Below are positions 17,456 to 27,237 of a stretch of 64,000 bases of DNA, piece by piece. The stretch lies in NCBI RefSeq assembly GCF_014697475.1, contig NZ_JACJRV010000007.1, positions 155,395 to 219,394 of the forward strand, written 5' to 3'. Below the pieces are notes generated by a model. The model saw only the letters and a program-made list of their open reading frames with translations. It was not told where the DNA came from and did no database searches. How positions within the stretch are numbered: position 1 is the first letter of the stretch; the number at the start of each line of letters is the position of its first letter. Both the position numbers and the translations under genes were made by a program. This DNA comes from Nostoc sp. FACHB-152. GTDB taxonomy: Bacteria > Cyanobacteriota > Cyanobacteriia > Cyanobacteriales > Nostocaceae.

Positions 17456-19285
17456 ATGAGTTTTAAAAATTTAAATTATTGGTGGAGATTTAGCTCGTTA
17501 CCAAGAATTTTTGTTTTGGCTATCATGTTATTTTCTCACATTGATAGCGCATTTGCTCAGACGGCTAAAGGTGGGATTGACTGGATTGTAGTTGTAGACA
17601 CTTCTGCTTCTATGCGGGGCGCAGGCGGAACTAAAGATATTTTTGATCAAGTCAAGAAATCTGTTAATGAATTTGTTAACACTGCCAGATTAGGCGATAC
17701 AGTTACTATTTATAGTTTTGATAGTGATGTAAATCTACAAGCCGAAGAAATTGCTATTGCCAGTAATCCAGATCGGGGTAAGCTGAAACAAATAATTAAT
17801 AACCTCAAAGCTGATGGTGTACGTACTCACACAGGTAAAGCGGTACAACAAGCACTGCAAACTTCAGCCCGATTAAATCAACGTCCTGATGTAGGCGATC
17901 GCACTGTCAGTGTAGTTTTTTTGACAGATGGTTTGGAGGATGTGCAAGGTATTCCTAACCCTGTACCGATTCCTCAAAGTACCCAGCTTTTACGCCAACA
18001 ACAATGCAAACCTTATGTATTTTTCGTATCTTTAGGACTGAAAGAACACGAAAAGCAACTGAATGATTTTGCCAATAGTCCAGCATTATGCGGTAAAGGG
18101 CGAGTACTGCGAGATCCTGGTGGTGTACAACTTAATCAATTAGCTCAAAATATTCGACCGATACTGATTAAACCGCAGCTTGATGTTGATGTATCTAATG
18201 CTAATTTGCAATCAATCTTACCAGGAACAACAACTGAAGCATTAAAAATTAATAGTATCAGTAATGTCGATACTAAGGTAAGTTTAACGCTACAAGACCA
18301 AAAACAAAGTGGCATTCGCTTAGTTGCACCTAATAGCACAATTATCCTCAAGGCTAATAAATTAACAACCATTCCCGTAAAATTACAAATTCCCGCTAGA
18401 GTGCCAGGTAATGTTAGTAATTTGCGCCTGATATTATCGGCAAATGAGCAAGCGATCGCACCACAAATAATTGATTTACCTATCACTATTAAGCCGCAAT
18501 TAACACTGCAACCAAACAGCTTGGATTTCGGTTCTATAGAAGCAGGAAAAACCAGCCAAACGCAAATTTTAGTTATTAGTAGCACTATCTCAGGAACAGC
18601 TAGTTTACAACTGCAAGGCAATGCTAAAGATGTCACGTTAAAACAACCTTCAGCAGCCGTATCCTTGAAAGTTGGAGAAACTAAAATTCCTCTACAATTT
18701 GCGGTTGCTGATAGCAGTTTTGACGGTAAACGTACTTTTAATGTAGTTGTTACCCCAGATGACCCTCTGGCTAGCCCCCTTAAAGCCAAAGTGCAAATCC
18801 AAATCTTGATGCTACTGGGGCGAAAAATTGTTATTTGGTCAGTATTAGTATTACTGATTTTATTAATTACTTTAACGATAATTTGCTTAGTTCAACGTAA
18901 AACTCCTTGGGAATTAGCCCAAGATATTCGCACACGCAACCATTTAGAAGGGGAATTAGAACTATTAGAACCAGCCCCAATATTACCGGAAGAACAATAC
19001 ATCAGCCTTACCCATCAGCACAAACAAAAAATCCATTTGAGTGAAATAGTCTCAGCGATCGCACCTACAAATTGCGATGCTGAATTATTCATCGATTGGC
19101 AAGCTGGCAAAAAATATGTATATCTACGGAGTTTACAAGGCAATAACTTTGTCAATAATGAGAAGTTCATTAAAGTTCAACTATACGATGAAGATACAAT
19201 CCAGCTTGGTAACGTAAAGCTGCGATTTAACTGGATTGGTAATCAACGGCCCTATGAACAAAACAGTGGGCTGGCAAACTTTTAA
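17456..19285 (+). CDS. vWA-domain membrane protein with cytoplasmic FHA-like tail
   Basis: 609 residues from the ATG at 17456, which has GGAGA 9 nt upstream; a TTG 39 bases earlier would only add residues before the signal peptide. Signal peptide with AFA-Q cleavage near residue 34, then a von Willebrand A domain from residue 40 with MIDAS motif DTSAS (48-52). A beta-rich region (about 250-450) and one membrane helix (about 454-478) follow. The C-terminal tail ends NNEKFIKVQLYDEDTIQLGNVKLRFNW, resembling a degenerate FHA fold. It probably senses or gathers partners outside and signals inward to the tubulin-like protein encoded next. No characterised homologue is recognised. Confidence 0.8.
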   Translation: MSFKNLNYWWRFSSLPRIFVLAIMLFSHIDSAFAQTAKGGIDWIVVVDTSASMRGAGGTKDIFDQVKKSVNEFVNTARLGDTVTIYSFDSDVNLQAEEIAIASNPDRGKLKQIINNLKADGVRTHTGKAVQQALQTSARLNQRPDVGDRTVSVVFLTDGLEDVQGIPNPVPIPQSTQLLRQQQCKPYVFFVSLGLKEHEKQLNDFANSPALCGKGRVLRDPGGVQLNQLAQNIRPILIKPQLDVDVSNANLQSILPGTTTEALKINSISNVDTKVSLTLQDQKQSGIRLVAPNSTIILKANKLTTIPVKLQIPARVPGNVSNLRLILSANEQAIAPQIIDLPITIKPQLTLQPNSLDFGSIEAGKTSQTQILVISSTISGTASLQLQGNAKDVTLKQPSAAVSLKVGETKIPLQFAVADSSFDGKRTFNVVVTPDDPLASPLKAKVQIQILMLLGRKIVIWSVLVLLILLITLTIICLVQRKTPWELAQDIRTRNHLEGELELLEPAPILPEEQYISLTHQHKQKIHLSEIVSAIAPTNCDAELFIDWQAGKKYVYLRSLQGNNFVNNEKFIKVQLYDEDTIQLGNVKLRFNWIGNQRPYEQNSGLANF

Positions 19286-19304
19286 AGATATCAGAGGAAA
19301 TTAA

Positions 19305-22037
19305 ATGTCACGTCCCACAGTTGTTTTTCGCCCTACTGTTGTCATCGGGTTAGGGGGTACTGGTTATGAAGTTGTACTCAAGCTGAAAAAACGCTTTATT
19401 GATGCTTACGGCGACGTACCAGAAATTATTCGCTTTCTTTCTATTGATACAACCGAAAATATTCAAAGCCGAGAAAAATCACCAGATGGTACTAAAGTTG
19501 TTTTAGAATCTAATGAACTGTATGCGATTTCTGTAGCAAATCCAGGCTCTTATACACGAAACGATCATATAGATGAATGGTGGCCTAAAAACATTCCTAC
19601 AACTGCTTTGATTAGTGGTGCAGGGCAGATTCGCGCCCGTGGACGGTTAGCCTTTTTTGCCAAAGCAGGTGATATTAACGGTTTGATAGGTCAAGCGATT
19701 AATGCTGTGCGCGAAATTCGTAGTAGTAAACAAGCATATTCTGATAACTTTCAAGTTTCTAACCGCGATGGAGTCGAAGTTTTTATTGTTGGTAGTTTAG
19801 CCGGAGGAACAGGAAGCGGCACTTTTTTAGATGTGGCATTTTTATGCCGGCAATATCTTAATAACTTTTCTAATATTACAGGAGTTTTTGTATTACCTAG
19901 AGTCTTTGCAAATCTCCCCCAAACTCATTTAGTGAAATCTAATGCTTATGGTGCGCTGAAGGAAATAGAACACTTTTGGAATTTATCACCATCAAATACC
20001 TTAGAGATTGATTACGCTATTACCAAAGTTAAAGCAGACCGCCCTCCTTTCGATGCGGTATTTTTAATGGATGGTGTAAATAAAAATGGTACTGTTGTTA
20101 GTCGTCCTAACGACCTGCAAAATTTAATTGCTGATGGTTTATATATTCAAATTGGTTCGCAAATTGGTTTAGATGCTGCTAACGTTGCTGATAATATTCG
20201 CGCTTATTTAGCAACTGGTGAGAAAGTCCGAGGAAGGAATATTAATTACTGTAGTTTTGGTTTTGCTACGTTGACTTTGCCAGTACAGCAGTATGAACGG
20301 ATGAAGCTAGAAGATGCACAAAACTTACTCAAAAATGAGTTGTTGGCTTCTATTGCAAATATTGATATTGGAAACGAAATAGACCGTTTTTTACAAGACT
20401 GCAAATTAAGTGAAGCAACTACACTTTTAGATAGTTTGACAGAAAGCGATCGCGGTGGACAAGTCAAACCAGAGTTCCGCATCGGTGAAATGAAATTTGA
20501 TCGTACATCTCTATCGACGATTCAAGAACTGTACAAGCGACAGTTAGACCAAATGGAGCAAAAAACTGCTAAAGATTTAGCGATGAATTTTTATCGCTTA
20601 GAACAAACTGCAACTGTTACTATTTCTGCTTGGTTAGAGCGCAGTCTTAACCGTCCTAATGGTCTAGCTTCTACAATACAGTTTGTCAGCAAACTCGCTC
20701 AAAATATAGATGAACTACAACAAAATGTACAGCGTAAAGCCAAAGAAGCACAATCTAATTTTAATGCCTTAAAGTTAGAACCACAAGAAGAAAAAATTAA
20801 AGAAGCTGCCGGAGGTATTTTTGTTAATAAAAATAATATCCAAGCAGCTTGTCAAAGATATAAAGAACGGGCTGACCAAAAGTGGCGGATATATTTACAT
20901 TGGAAGCGGTGTGATAAAGCAGCAGAACTGTGTGGTGTTCTACGAACCAAAATAGAGCAAATTCAGGAACAATGCCAACGCATTCACAGCAACCTAGATA
21001 AAGTTTATCGAGATTTAGCACAAAGTTACATCGAAGTTAGCCGTCAAGGTAATTCTGATAATCCTTTTATTCACACTATTCAACGGGTTGACTTAGAATC
21101 GAAACGCCCGAAAGTTAGTGGCGATGATTTCATCCGTTGGTATCGAGAACAGTCTCAAAGTTTAACTAATTGGTCTGAGAAAAAAGCTGAAGATGTCAAA
21201 GATGAAATCTTGGCATTTATGGATGAAACTTATCGTCCACTCACCAGTATGAATGTTGAGCAAGTCTTGGCAGCTAGTAACCCAGAAGATGCCGGACAAG
21301 ATTTACAACAACTTGGTAAACTTGCAGTTCCTTTATGGCAATATCAAGACGCAGAAATTCCAGCTAGACAACAGCACGTCATTACAGAATTTTATTACTA
21401 CGGAGTAGAAAGTAATAACACTATTTTTAGTGACCCACCGCTTGCTAGTCGTATACCTAAAGGTAAAGGTAATGCTTCTTTTGTACCGACAGGCGAACCC
21501 CATAAACTTACACTATTTCGTGTAGAAATAGGCGTACCTTTGTTTACACTTAATGGTGTGAAAGATATGGAACTAGCTTATTTAGATCCAGATAAAGTCT
21601 TCAAACATCTACATCGTAATTGGACAAATTTACCAAATTTAATTCCCCCAGAAGATGATGGCGGAGCTTTACGCTGGTTTGCTTTAGCTTTAGCACCACA
21701 ACCTTATTCATTGATTATCAATCAGAGACGACAATACTCTGTATATACAGACCAAGCAAGGAAATTAGAAGATGGTATTTTGCCTTTAGGTGGCGATCGC
21801 AAATCAGCATTCAAAGCCTTCAAAAATAATGTACCACTGATTAAAGAAATCGAGGGTAAAGTCGAGCAAATCACCGATGAGAACCAAGAGACAGCCAAAG
21901 ATTCTTTAGAGAATTACATTAAAGACCTCAATCAACGTTTAAAGAAAGACCAAGTTGATTCTCAAGTTCGAGAACAGGTGGAAATGGAAATTCAAGAAAT
22001 TGAGGCTTACTTAGAAAGATTGAATGTGATCAGCTAG
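19305..22037 (+). CDS. Tubulin/FtsZ-like GTPase superfamily protein (Tubulin_2 type)
   Basis: 910 residues. The N-terminal GTPase-like core has GLGGTG at residues 15-20 and the tubulin signature GGTGSG at 167-172 (inside SLAGGTGSGTFLDVAFLCRQYL), with a DVAF/LPRVFANLPQTH segment after it. A long helical C-terminal half (about 400-910) has coiled-coil stretches not found in FtsZ. AGAGGA precedes the ATG. Large divergent tubulin-like proteins of this kind have been predicted to work in membrane remodelling with vWA and membrane partners, which matches the neighbours here. Polymerisation is inferred, not shown. Confidence 0.82.
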   Translation: MSRPTVVFRPTVVIGLGGTGYEVVLKLKKRFIDAYGDVPEIIRFLSIDTTENIQSREKSPDGTKVVLESNELYAISVANPGSYTRNDHIDEWWPKNIPTTALISGAGQIRARGRLAFFAKAGDINGLIGQAINAVREIRSSKQAYSDNFQVSNRDGVEVFIVGSLAGGTGSGTFLDVAFLCRQYLNNFSNITGVFVLPRVFANLPQTHLVKSNAYGALKEIEHFWNLSPSNTLEIDYAITKVKADRPPFDAVFLMDGVNKNGTVVSRPNDLQNLIADGLYIQIGSQIGLDAANVADNIRAYLATGEKVRGRNINYCSFGFATLTLPVQQYERMKLEDAQNLLKNELLASIANIDIGNEIDRFLQDCKLSEATTLLDSLTESDRGGQVKPEFRIGEMKFDRTSLSTIQELYKRQLDQMEQKTAKDLAMNFYRLEQTATVTISAWLERSLNRPNGLASTIQFVSKLAQNIDELQQNVQRKAKEAQSNFNALKLEPQEEKIKEAAGGIFVNKNNIQAACQRYKERADQKWRIYLHWKRCDKAAELCGVLRTKIEQIQEQCQRIHSNLDKVYRDLAQSYIEVSRQGNSDNPFIHTIQRVDLESKRPKVSGDDFIRWYREQSQSLTNWSEKKAEDVKDEILAFMDETYRPLTSMNVEQVLAASNPEDAGQDLQQLGKLAVPLWQYQDAEIPARQQHVITEFYYYGVESNNTIFSDPPLASRIPKGKGNASFVPTGEPHKLTLFRVEIGVPLFTLNGVKDMELAYLDPDKVFKHLHRNWTNLPNLIPPEDDGGALRWFALALAPQPYSLIINQRRQYSVYTDQARKLEDGILPLGGDRKSAFKAFKNNVPLIKEIEGKVEQITDENQETAKDSLENYIKDLNQRLKKDQVDSQVREQVEMEIQEIEAYLERLNVIS

Positions 22038-22096
22038 TACAGATGACCAATTTTCATACTTCATACTTCATACTTCAACCTTTTCGTACTAGCATC

Positions 22097-25000
22097 ATGT
22101 CAAAACCAACTATTTTACTTGCTCTCGACCCTCATAGTGCCGCTTTATGTGCAGCTATCAAGCGGCAACTTCAACCATTATCCTCTGTTCAAAGTCATTT
22201 AATTGAGGCTTATACTTTCACTTGGGACGGTCAAACTTTTGGGTTTAGTAATGAATTAGATAAGTTTGCTGATGCAAGTTTTGACCTCACATTGATAAAC
22301 CCCAAACAAGCTTATATATCCCAACTGAGTCAACAGTTTCAACAAGGGACAAAGGAACTGCAAACGACTTTAATTAATTTAATTAAATCAGTTAAGCAAA
22401 CTCCAGAAGCGATCGCCACCAAAAATGCCGGAGTTGAAATCAGTTCTTGGTATAGAATCTATATCATGATTTCAACCTGCGATCAGCGCGGAAGAGAGGT
22501 GATATATGAACTTTCCCGCTTGATTCATTGGCTATTTAGTAAATATTTTGCAGATATCCCCCATAGTTTAGAAGCTTTGTTGCTCTTACCAGGATTATTT
22601 GCTCAAGCCAGAACTGAAAATTATAGTGTTGCTTATCAATTCCTGAAAGAATTAGACGACAAAATGACTCAAGGAGTGGTCATTTCTGGTAGTCAAAAAA
22701 GACCACCCTTTGATAATTGTTGGTTGATTGATGAACGTATTGGAGAGTTAAGCGTTAATTTAGATAGCTACGCTGATGCTTTTGTCGGTTTTTTGACTCT
22801 CGAACCAGAAACAGGCGGCTTGTTAATTGGTATACATACAGTGCGGGGGAAAATTGGTGCTTACAGTACATTTGGCTATGGAGAGTTATTTTTCCCAGCA
22901 GACACAGTTATAGACCGTTTGAGTGCAGCGTTAGCCGCCGATATTGTCATGCAGGAGTTTTTACCCCAAGCAAAACTCACCCCAGAAGCAAATCGTCAAT
23001 TGCTATTAAATGCTAAAGAATTTGTCCTGAGCGAAGAATACAACGATGCGTTACAGCAATTAGAACGAGATAACGGTAAACCAGTTTGGCAAGATTTTAG
23101 TCCCCGGATTGATATTCGTCCTGGTAAAGTTCAAGAATACGGAATTGAATTGCAACGTGCTTATAAGCAATTTGAAAATAAAGAGCTAATTTCATCTAAA
23201 CGCACACTAGAAAGCTGCGGTAAACAAGCACAAGCAGCATTAACTAAACTTTTAGACCAGAGAATTAATGAATATGCTGATGCTGTAACCAGTGGCTTAC
23301 ATGAAGCTGTCAGATTATCCAATATCTTAACTAATCCTTATTTGGAATTGCAAAGTGATTCTATTAGTGATCGCCCTGAAAATTTAGTTACAGAACTCCG
23401 CGCCGCCGAAGCTTTTTTAGATTCTAAATTGCAAGTCACAATTAACAGAGAAAATAGCCAAAATCTGCTAAATGAAATTTTTAACTTAAAATGGCAACGG
23501 CAGCAATTACAAGACACTGTAGCCGAAACTAATTCCGAAGCAGCTAGCCAAGAACTACAGAAAATTCAAGAAAAATTACAAGTTGCTGTTACTGACTATC
23601 ATCAAGCCATCAATACAGAAATTGAACAAATTCGACAAACTCGCTTAGTAGCAATTGATGATGCTAGGACTAAAGCGCAAGCAGCAATTACTCTAGCTCA
23701 AAAGCAGTTAAATTCCTTAGAAAATCAACTAGAAATAGCTACAGACCAGTTAAATGAATTGTTAGCAGAAGAAAGTCGTTTTCGCTCGTTGTATCTGATT
23801 ATTTGTCCGGCAATTGTTGCTATTTTCTTAGTTGGGGGGTTAGTTTTAACTGGGCTTTTTAGTCAATCAACTCTTTGGTTATTATTACAAAATATAGGAG
23901 TTAACTTATTTAATTACTTACTTTGGGGTTTAGTTACAATATTGACTTACTTAGGTTTAGTTTGGCTGAAGTATAGCACTAATATCCGCGATCGCATTCA
24001 AAAAAGCCAAAAACAAATCAAACGTCTAGAAAGTAGTTTAAAGGCTACTGGTATAGAATTACGCCGCAACTATAACGAGCAATTAAAGTTAGAATATGAC
24101 CTTTATGCTCAAAAGATCCGTGTTGAAGTAGTCAATCATTTGCTTAAAATCGGTAAACAAAGAACTGACACGTTACGCCAAGCTTTATCTAACTTTTCTC
24201 AAATCTACGATATTTTAATTGCTCAACGTGAGAAAGCATCTACAAATTACTCCGAAACTCGGTTAGCAGTTTTAACTAACTCAGATATTGATATTTATTA
24301 CCATCAAAAAGTTTTATCTGAACTACCTATTAATAAATTCATTCAAGAAGAAATTAGCCGTTCTCAATCTTGGCAAATTTCTAATCAAGAGTTTCAAAAT
24401 AAATTGCTATTTTTTGCTAGGAAACAGTTTGAGCATCTAAATAAATTATCGATTGGAGAAATTTTAAAATCAGATTTGATTTCACATAACATAGCCAATG
24501 TGCGATTGAATCAACTTTATAATAGTGCCAAACTATTATTACGTCTTCAAGATGGCGATGCTCACCTAAACCCTACTTCGCAACCAGAAATTAACATTTG
24601 GGTAGGAGCAAAAGATAAAGAAGAAATACTCCGACTCTACAGTCGTTTTAGCCGTAATTTAACACCTTTTGTTGCAGAAGATGAAAGGAATGTATGTGTT
24701 TTAGTACGTTCTTTAGGTTTTCCAGCTTATTTTCTCAGCCAAATCGAATTTTATCGAGACTGCTATGAACGTAACTCTATCGGACAACAAAACGACAATA
24801 TCCCTGATTTAATACCAGAAGAAATTGGCACAAGTAAAGAATTGAGTATGGCTTACGAAACGCTAATTTTAGGGTTAGCCTTTGGTTTAGTAAACCAAGA
24901 TATGCAAGGTAATCATCAGTTTAACGGACAGACACTTGGTAGAGACAGAGAAAAAATTTCTTTAGCTTTTGCCAATGAATTCAACTATCAAGAACTATAT

Positions 25001-25147
25001 GGAAAATTAGAACAACGCGTACAAGATTTTGAACATGATTCTATTTATCTGCAATTGCAGAATTTAGAACAATCATCAAAAGATTTAAGTAATTATGAAT
25101 CTAAGCTTTTAGCTCGTTTACTGGCAAAATATAACCCTTTAAATTAG
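22097..25147 (+). CDS. Large coiled-coil protein with a central membrane hairpin
   Basis: 1016 residues from the ATG at 22097. An in-frame ATG-less extension to 22043 would run through a TTCATAC tandem repeat (22053-22073) and is less likely. The N-terminal part (about 1-310) is globular and includes GIHTVRGKIGAYSTFGYGELFFP. A coiled coil (about 380-560) leads to two membrane helices (about 563-588 and 598-622) with a short outer loop. A further coiled coil and a globular C-terminus follow, so both ends face the cytoplasm. Third structural gene of the tubulin-like cluster. No function is recognised; it may be the membrane partner of the GTPase. Confidence 0.75.
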   Translation: MSKPTILLALDPHSAALCAAIKRQLQPLSSVQSHLIEAYTFTWDGQTFGFSNELDKFADASFDLTLINPKQAYISQLSQQFQQGTKELQTTLINLIKSVKQTPEAIATKNAGVEISSWYRIYIMISTCDQRGREVIYELSRLIHWLFSKYFADIPHSLEALLLLPGLFAQARTENYSVAYQFLKELDDKMTQGVVISGSQKRPPFDNCWLIDERIGELSVNLDSYADAFVGFLTLEPETGGLLIGIHTVRGKIGAYSTFGYGELFFPADTVIDRLSAALAADIVMQEFLPQAKLTPEANRQLLLNAKEFVLSEEYNDALQQLERDNGKPVWQDFSPRIDIRPGKVQEYGIELQRAYKQFENKELISSKRTLESCGKQAQAALTKLLDQRINEYADAVTSGLHEAVRLSNILTNPYLELQSDSISDRPENLVTELRAAEAFLDSKLQVTINRENSQNLLNEIFNLKWQRQQLQDTVAETNSEAASQELQKIQEKLQVAVTDYHQAINTEIEQIRQTRLVAIDDARTKAQAAITLAQKQLNSLENQLEIATDQLNELLAEESRFRSLYLIICPAIVAIFLVGGLVLTGLFSQSTLWLLLQNIGVNLFNYLLWGLVTILTYLGLVWLKYSTNIRDRIQKSQKQIKRLESSLKATGIELRRNYNEQLKLEYDLYAQKIRVEVVNHLLKIGKQRTDTLRQALSNFSQIYDILIAQREKASTNYSETRLAVLTNSDIDIYYHQKVLSELPINKFIQEEISRSQSWQISNQEFQNKLLFFARKQFEHLNKLSIGEILKSDLISHNIANVRLNQLYNSAKLLLRLQDGDAHLNPTSQPEINIWVGAKDKEEILRLYSRFSRNLTPFVAEDERNVCVLVRSLGFPAYFLSQIEFYRDCYERNSIGQQNDNIPDLIPEEIGTSKELSMAYETLILGLAFGLVNQDMQGNHQFNGQTLGRDREKISLAFANEFNYQELYGKLEQRVQDFEHDSIYLQLQNLEQSSKDLSNYESKLLARLLAKYNPLN

Positions 25148-25221
25148 CTTTGGTAATGTTTGCTTACCTTCCTCAAGCTTACTATTATTTGAATTGGTAT
25201 AGCTATAGAACAAGTGCAACA

Positions 25222-25260
25222 AGCAGCTGATAATCAGTCTGCCTGATGCTATCAGCTGCT
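25222..25260 (+). terminator. Terminator of the tubulin-like operon
   Basis: Perfect 11-bp stem AGCAGCTGATA / TATCAGCTGCT with a 17-nt loop, followed by an AT-rich stretch with T-runs (TATTTTAATTTTTAA). It lies 75 bp after the last gene and also faces the convergent gene at 25282. Confidence 0.65.
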
Positions 25261-25281
25261 ACTGTATTTTAATTTTTAACT

Positions 25282-25521
25282 TTACATCTTGCCGTGTTGC
25301 AACACTTGTTGAAGATGATGGCGGATTTCTTGTGCTTGTTCGATGTCAGACTGGCGTAGTCTTTGGAATAATTCTACACAAGGCTGAGAGTTTGCTTGTT
25401 CTGCATCTTGGATGTATTGGTCGTATGCTTTAACTGCTTCAGCTTTGTTGTGCAACACGGTGACAAAATCGTATTCCAGGTTGCGAATGGGTTGTTGAGA
25501 TTGTCCGTTACCTGTAGTCAT
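25282..25521 (-). CDS. Small ferritin-like helical protein, 79 residues
   Basis: Starts MTTGNGQSQQPIRNLEYDF from the ATG at 25519-25521, preceded by GAGGG. An upstream ATG would add 20 residues that include the ribosome site. The rest is helical with evenly spaced Glu/His/Asp (DFVTVLHNKAEAVKAYDQYIQDA; DIEQAQEIRHHLQQVL), like a single helix pair of ferritin-like proteins. Function unknown; in cyanobacteria such small proteins often go with stress responses. Confidence 0.65.
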   Translation of the reverse strand: MTTGNGQSQQPIRNLEYDFVTVLHNKAEAVKAYDQYIQDAEQANSQPCVELFQRLRQSDIEQAQEIRHHLQQVLQHGKM

Positions 25522-25678
25522 ACTATTTACCCTCATGTAGGTTTCTATTTCATTTCTACCTACCCTACACGAGAGCTTCATCTCCCTAAAAGCGTAGAAA
25601 AAAGCACAAAGGCTGCGTTAGCAGCCTCAAGTAGAAGTTGAATTTTTCTAACCACAGAGTTACTACATATTGGCTAAT

Positions 25679-26227
25679 TTACACTAGAGGTTTATTCTCA
25701 TCACATTGATGTGAATAGCGAAATTCTAGTTCTTTTTGCTTTTCCCTACCCCCTTGATAGACAATAGGGCAGAATTTGGTATTAGCACTCATGCAGTCCA
25801 TGTGCGGTGTTTTGGCACAGACAAGCAATAAACTTCCTAAGATAAATAACAAGCCACAAATTGCAGCTGTTTGAATCCAAGAAATTTCTAAGGCTCCGTG
25901 AACAACTACTTCTCGCAGAACTGATACAATTGTGACTTCAACTGCTACACCTACAGAAATGCTGTGTTCCTGCAAGTAAATCATTAATAGTCGAAATAAC
26001 TCGACTAAAATCAACACAAATAGTATTTTTGCCGTCACGTGTTTGTAGTCTACTGTCTGTGTTATGGCAATAAATATGCCCCATATCTGAATGATCATGA
26101 CTGCAAACAAAGTTAAGCACAAGACAATCACAAGTATGTCTTGAAAAGCTTCCATGTTGCGAACAATTGATTGTCGATCCAGCCAGCGATCGCAAAATAA
26201 AAATCGGCTCTTGAAGCGTTTTTGCAT
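25679..26227 (-). CDS. PsiE-family membrane protein
   Basis: About 182 residues from the ATG at 26225-26227; a TTG six codons upstream is also possible. Four hydrophobic helices, with ILFVLILVELFRLLMIYLQEHSI typical of the phosphate-starvation-inducible E (PsiE) family. The family's role is unknown in bacteria; the name comes from E. coli. Four cysteines cluster near the C-terminal end (CAKTPHMDC... FCPIVY ... C). Confidence 0.75.
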   Translation of the reverse strand: MQKRFKSRFLFCDRWLDRQSIVRNMEAFQDILVIVLCLTLFAVMIIQIWGIFIAITQTVDYKHVTAKILFVLILVELFRLLMIYLQEHSISVGVAVEVTIVSVLREVVVHGALEISWIQTAAICGLLFILGSLLLVCAKTPHMDCMSANTKFCPIVYQGGREKQKELEFRYSHQCDENKPLV

Positions 26228-26310
26228 TGGTATATACCTATCCAATGTTAGACCAAATCAGATAGTCTATCCATTATTCTTATTCTTACCCAATAATTAA
26301 TATTCGCGCC

Positions 26311-27237
26311 TCAGCGTGGTTGGTAATTTAAATTTTGTACTTGTTGCAACATTTTTTCGGCATTTTGTTGCCATTGAACATTTCCTTGGGCATGATATAA
26401 ATCCCTAGCATATTGAAATAATTGAGCAGATTCAGGATATTTTTTCTGCTGCATAAAAACCAAGCCTGCACCATAATAAGCATTAGGATAATTAGAATTA
26501 GCTTCCGCCGATTTTCTAAAAGAGTCTAATGCTTCTTTTAACTTGTTTTGACTAAACAAAATTGTCCCAATATTGTAGTGCGCTTCTGTATATTTGGGAT
26601 TAATTTTAACGGCTTGGCGAAAGGCATTTTTAGCTCTATCAAGTTTGCCTTGCTGTAAATAACATATACCAATGTGATAGTAGGGTTCGGGTGCATTTTT
26701 ACTATATTCTGTAGCTTTTTTAAAAGATGCGATCGCCTTTTCCCAATCTTGTTGCTGTTGTTTAACCAATCCCAAGTTATAGTGAGCAAAACCCAGCTTC
26801 GGGTCTAATTCTACAGCTCGTTGTAAATAATCATTCGCCTGTTGAACATTATTACCTTCTAACAATGCGCCGCCTAAATTGGCAAAAGCTGGCGCAAACT
26901 GGGGATCGGCTTGAGTTGCTTGATAAAATGCGTCGGCGGCTGGCTTTAATTGCCCGATTTGTCTGTATGCTAACCCTAAATTGTAGTGTGCTGCCGCTAA
27001 TTTTGGATCTAGCTGAATCGCTTTTTGAAAAGAGGCGATCGCATCTTGTACCTTTTGAGCTTGAATTGCTTGCAATCCTTGATTTAACAAGTCTACAGCA
27101 GGTTGATTATTTGCTTGTGCTAACAGCAAAGCAGACTCAGCCGCAAAAGCTTGAGGAGATAGGAAAAGAATACTACCACCCAATAAGGCAAGATTTATTA
27201 GCCCAATTATGGGATATTTATAGAATGATAACGTCAT
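26311..27237 (-). CDS. Secreted or lumenal TPR protein
   Basis: 308 residues. A signal peptide with AFA-A cleavage near residue 33 is followed by seven or so tetratricopeptide repeats (for example AAAHYNLGLAYRQIGQLKPA, PEPYYHIGICYLQQGKLDRA, TEAHYNIGTILFSQNKLKEA). TPRs form a protein-binding superhelix; the partner is unknown. It should sit in the periplasm or thylakoid lumen. Confidence 0.85.
   Translation of the reverse strand: MTLSFYKYPIIGLINLALLGGSILFLSPQAFAAESALLLAQANNQPAVDLLNQGLQAIQAQKVQDAIASFQKAIQLDPKLAAAHYNLGLAYRQIGQLKPAADAFYQATQADPQFAPAFANLGGALLEGNNVQQANDYLQRAVELDPKLGFAHYNLGLVKQQQQDWEKAIASFKKATEYSKNAPEPYYHIGICYLQQGKLDRAKNAFRQAVKINPKYTEAHYNIGTILFSQNKLKEALDSFRKSAEANSNYPNAYYGAGLVFMQQKKYPESAQLFQYARDLYHAQGNVQWQQNAEKMLQQVQNLNYQPR

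Noticed and set aside
18145..18789. 214-residue open frame on the minus strand inside the vWA gene
   Set aside because: Composition is biased, there is no ribosome site, and the opposite strand encodes a clear domain protein.
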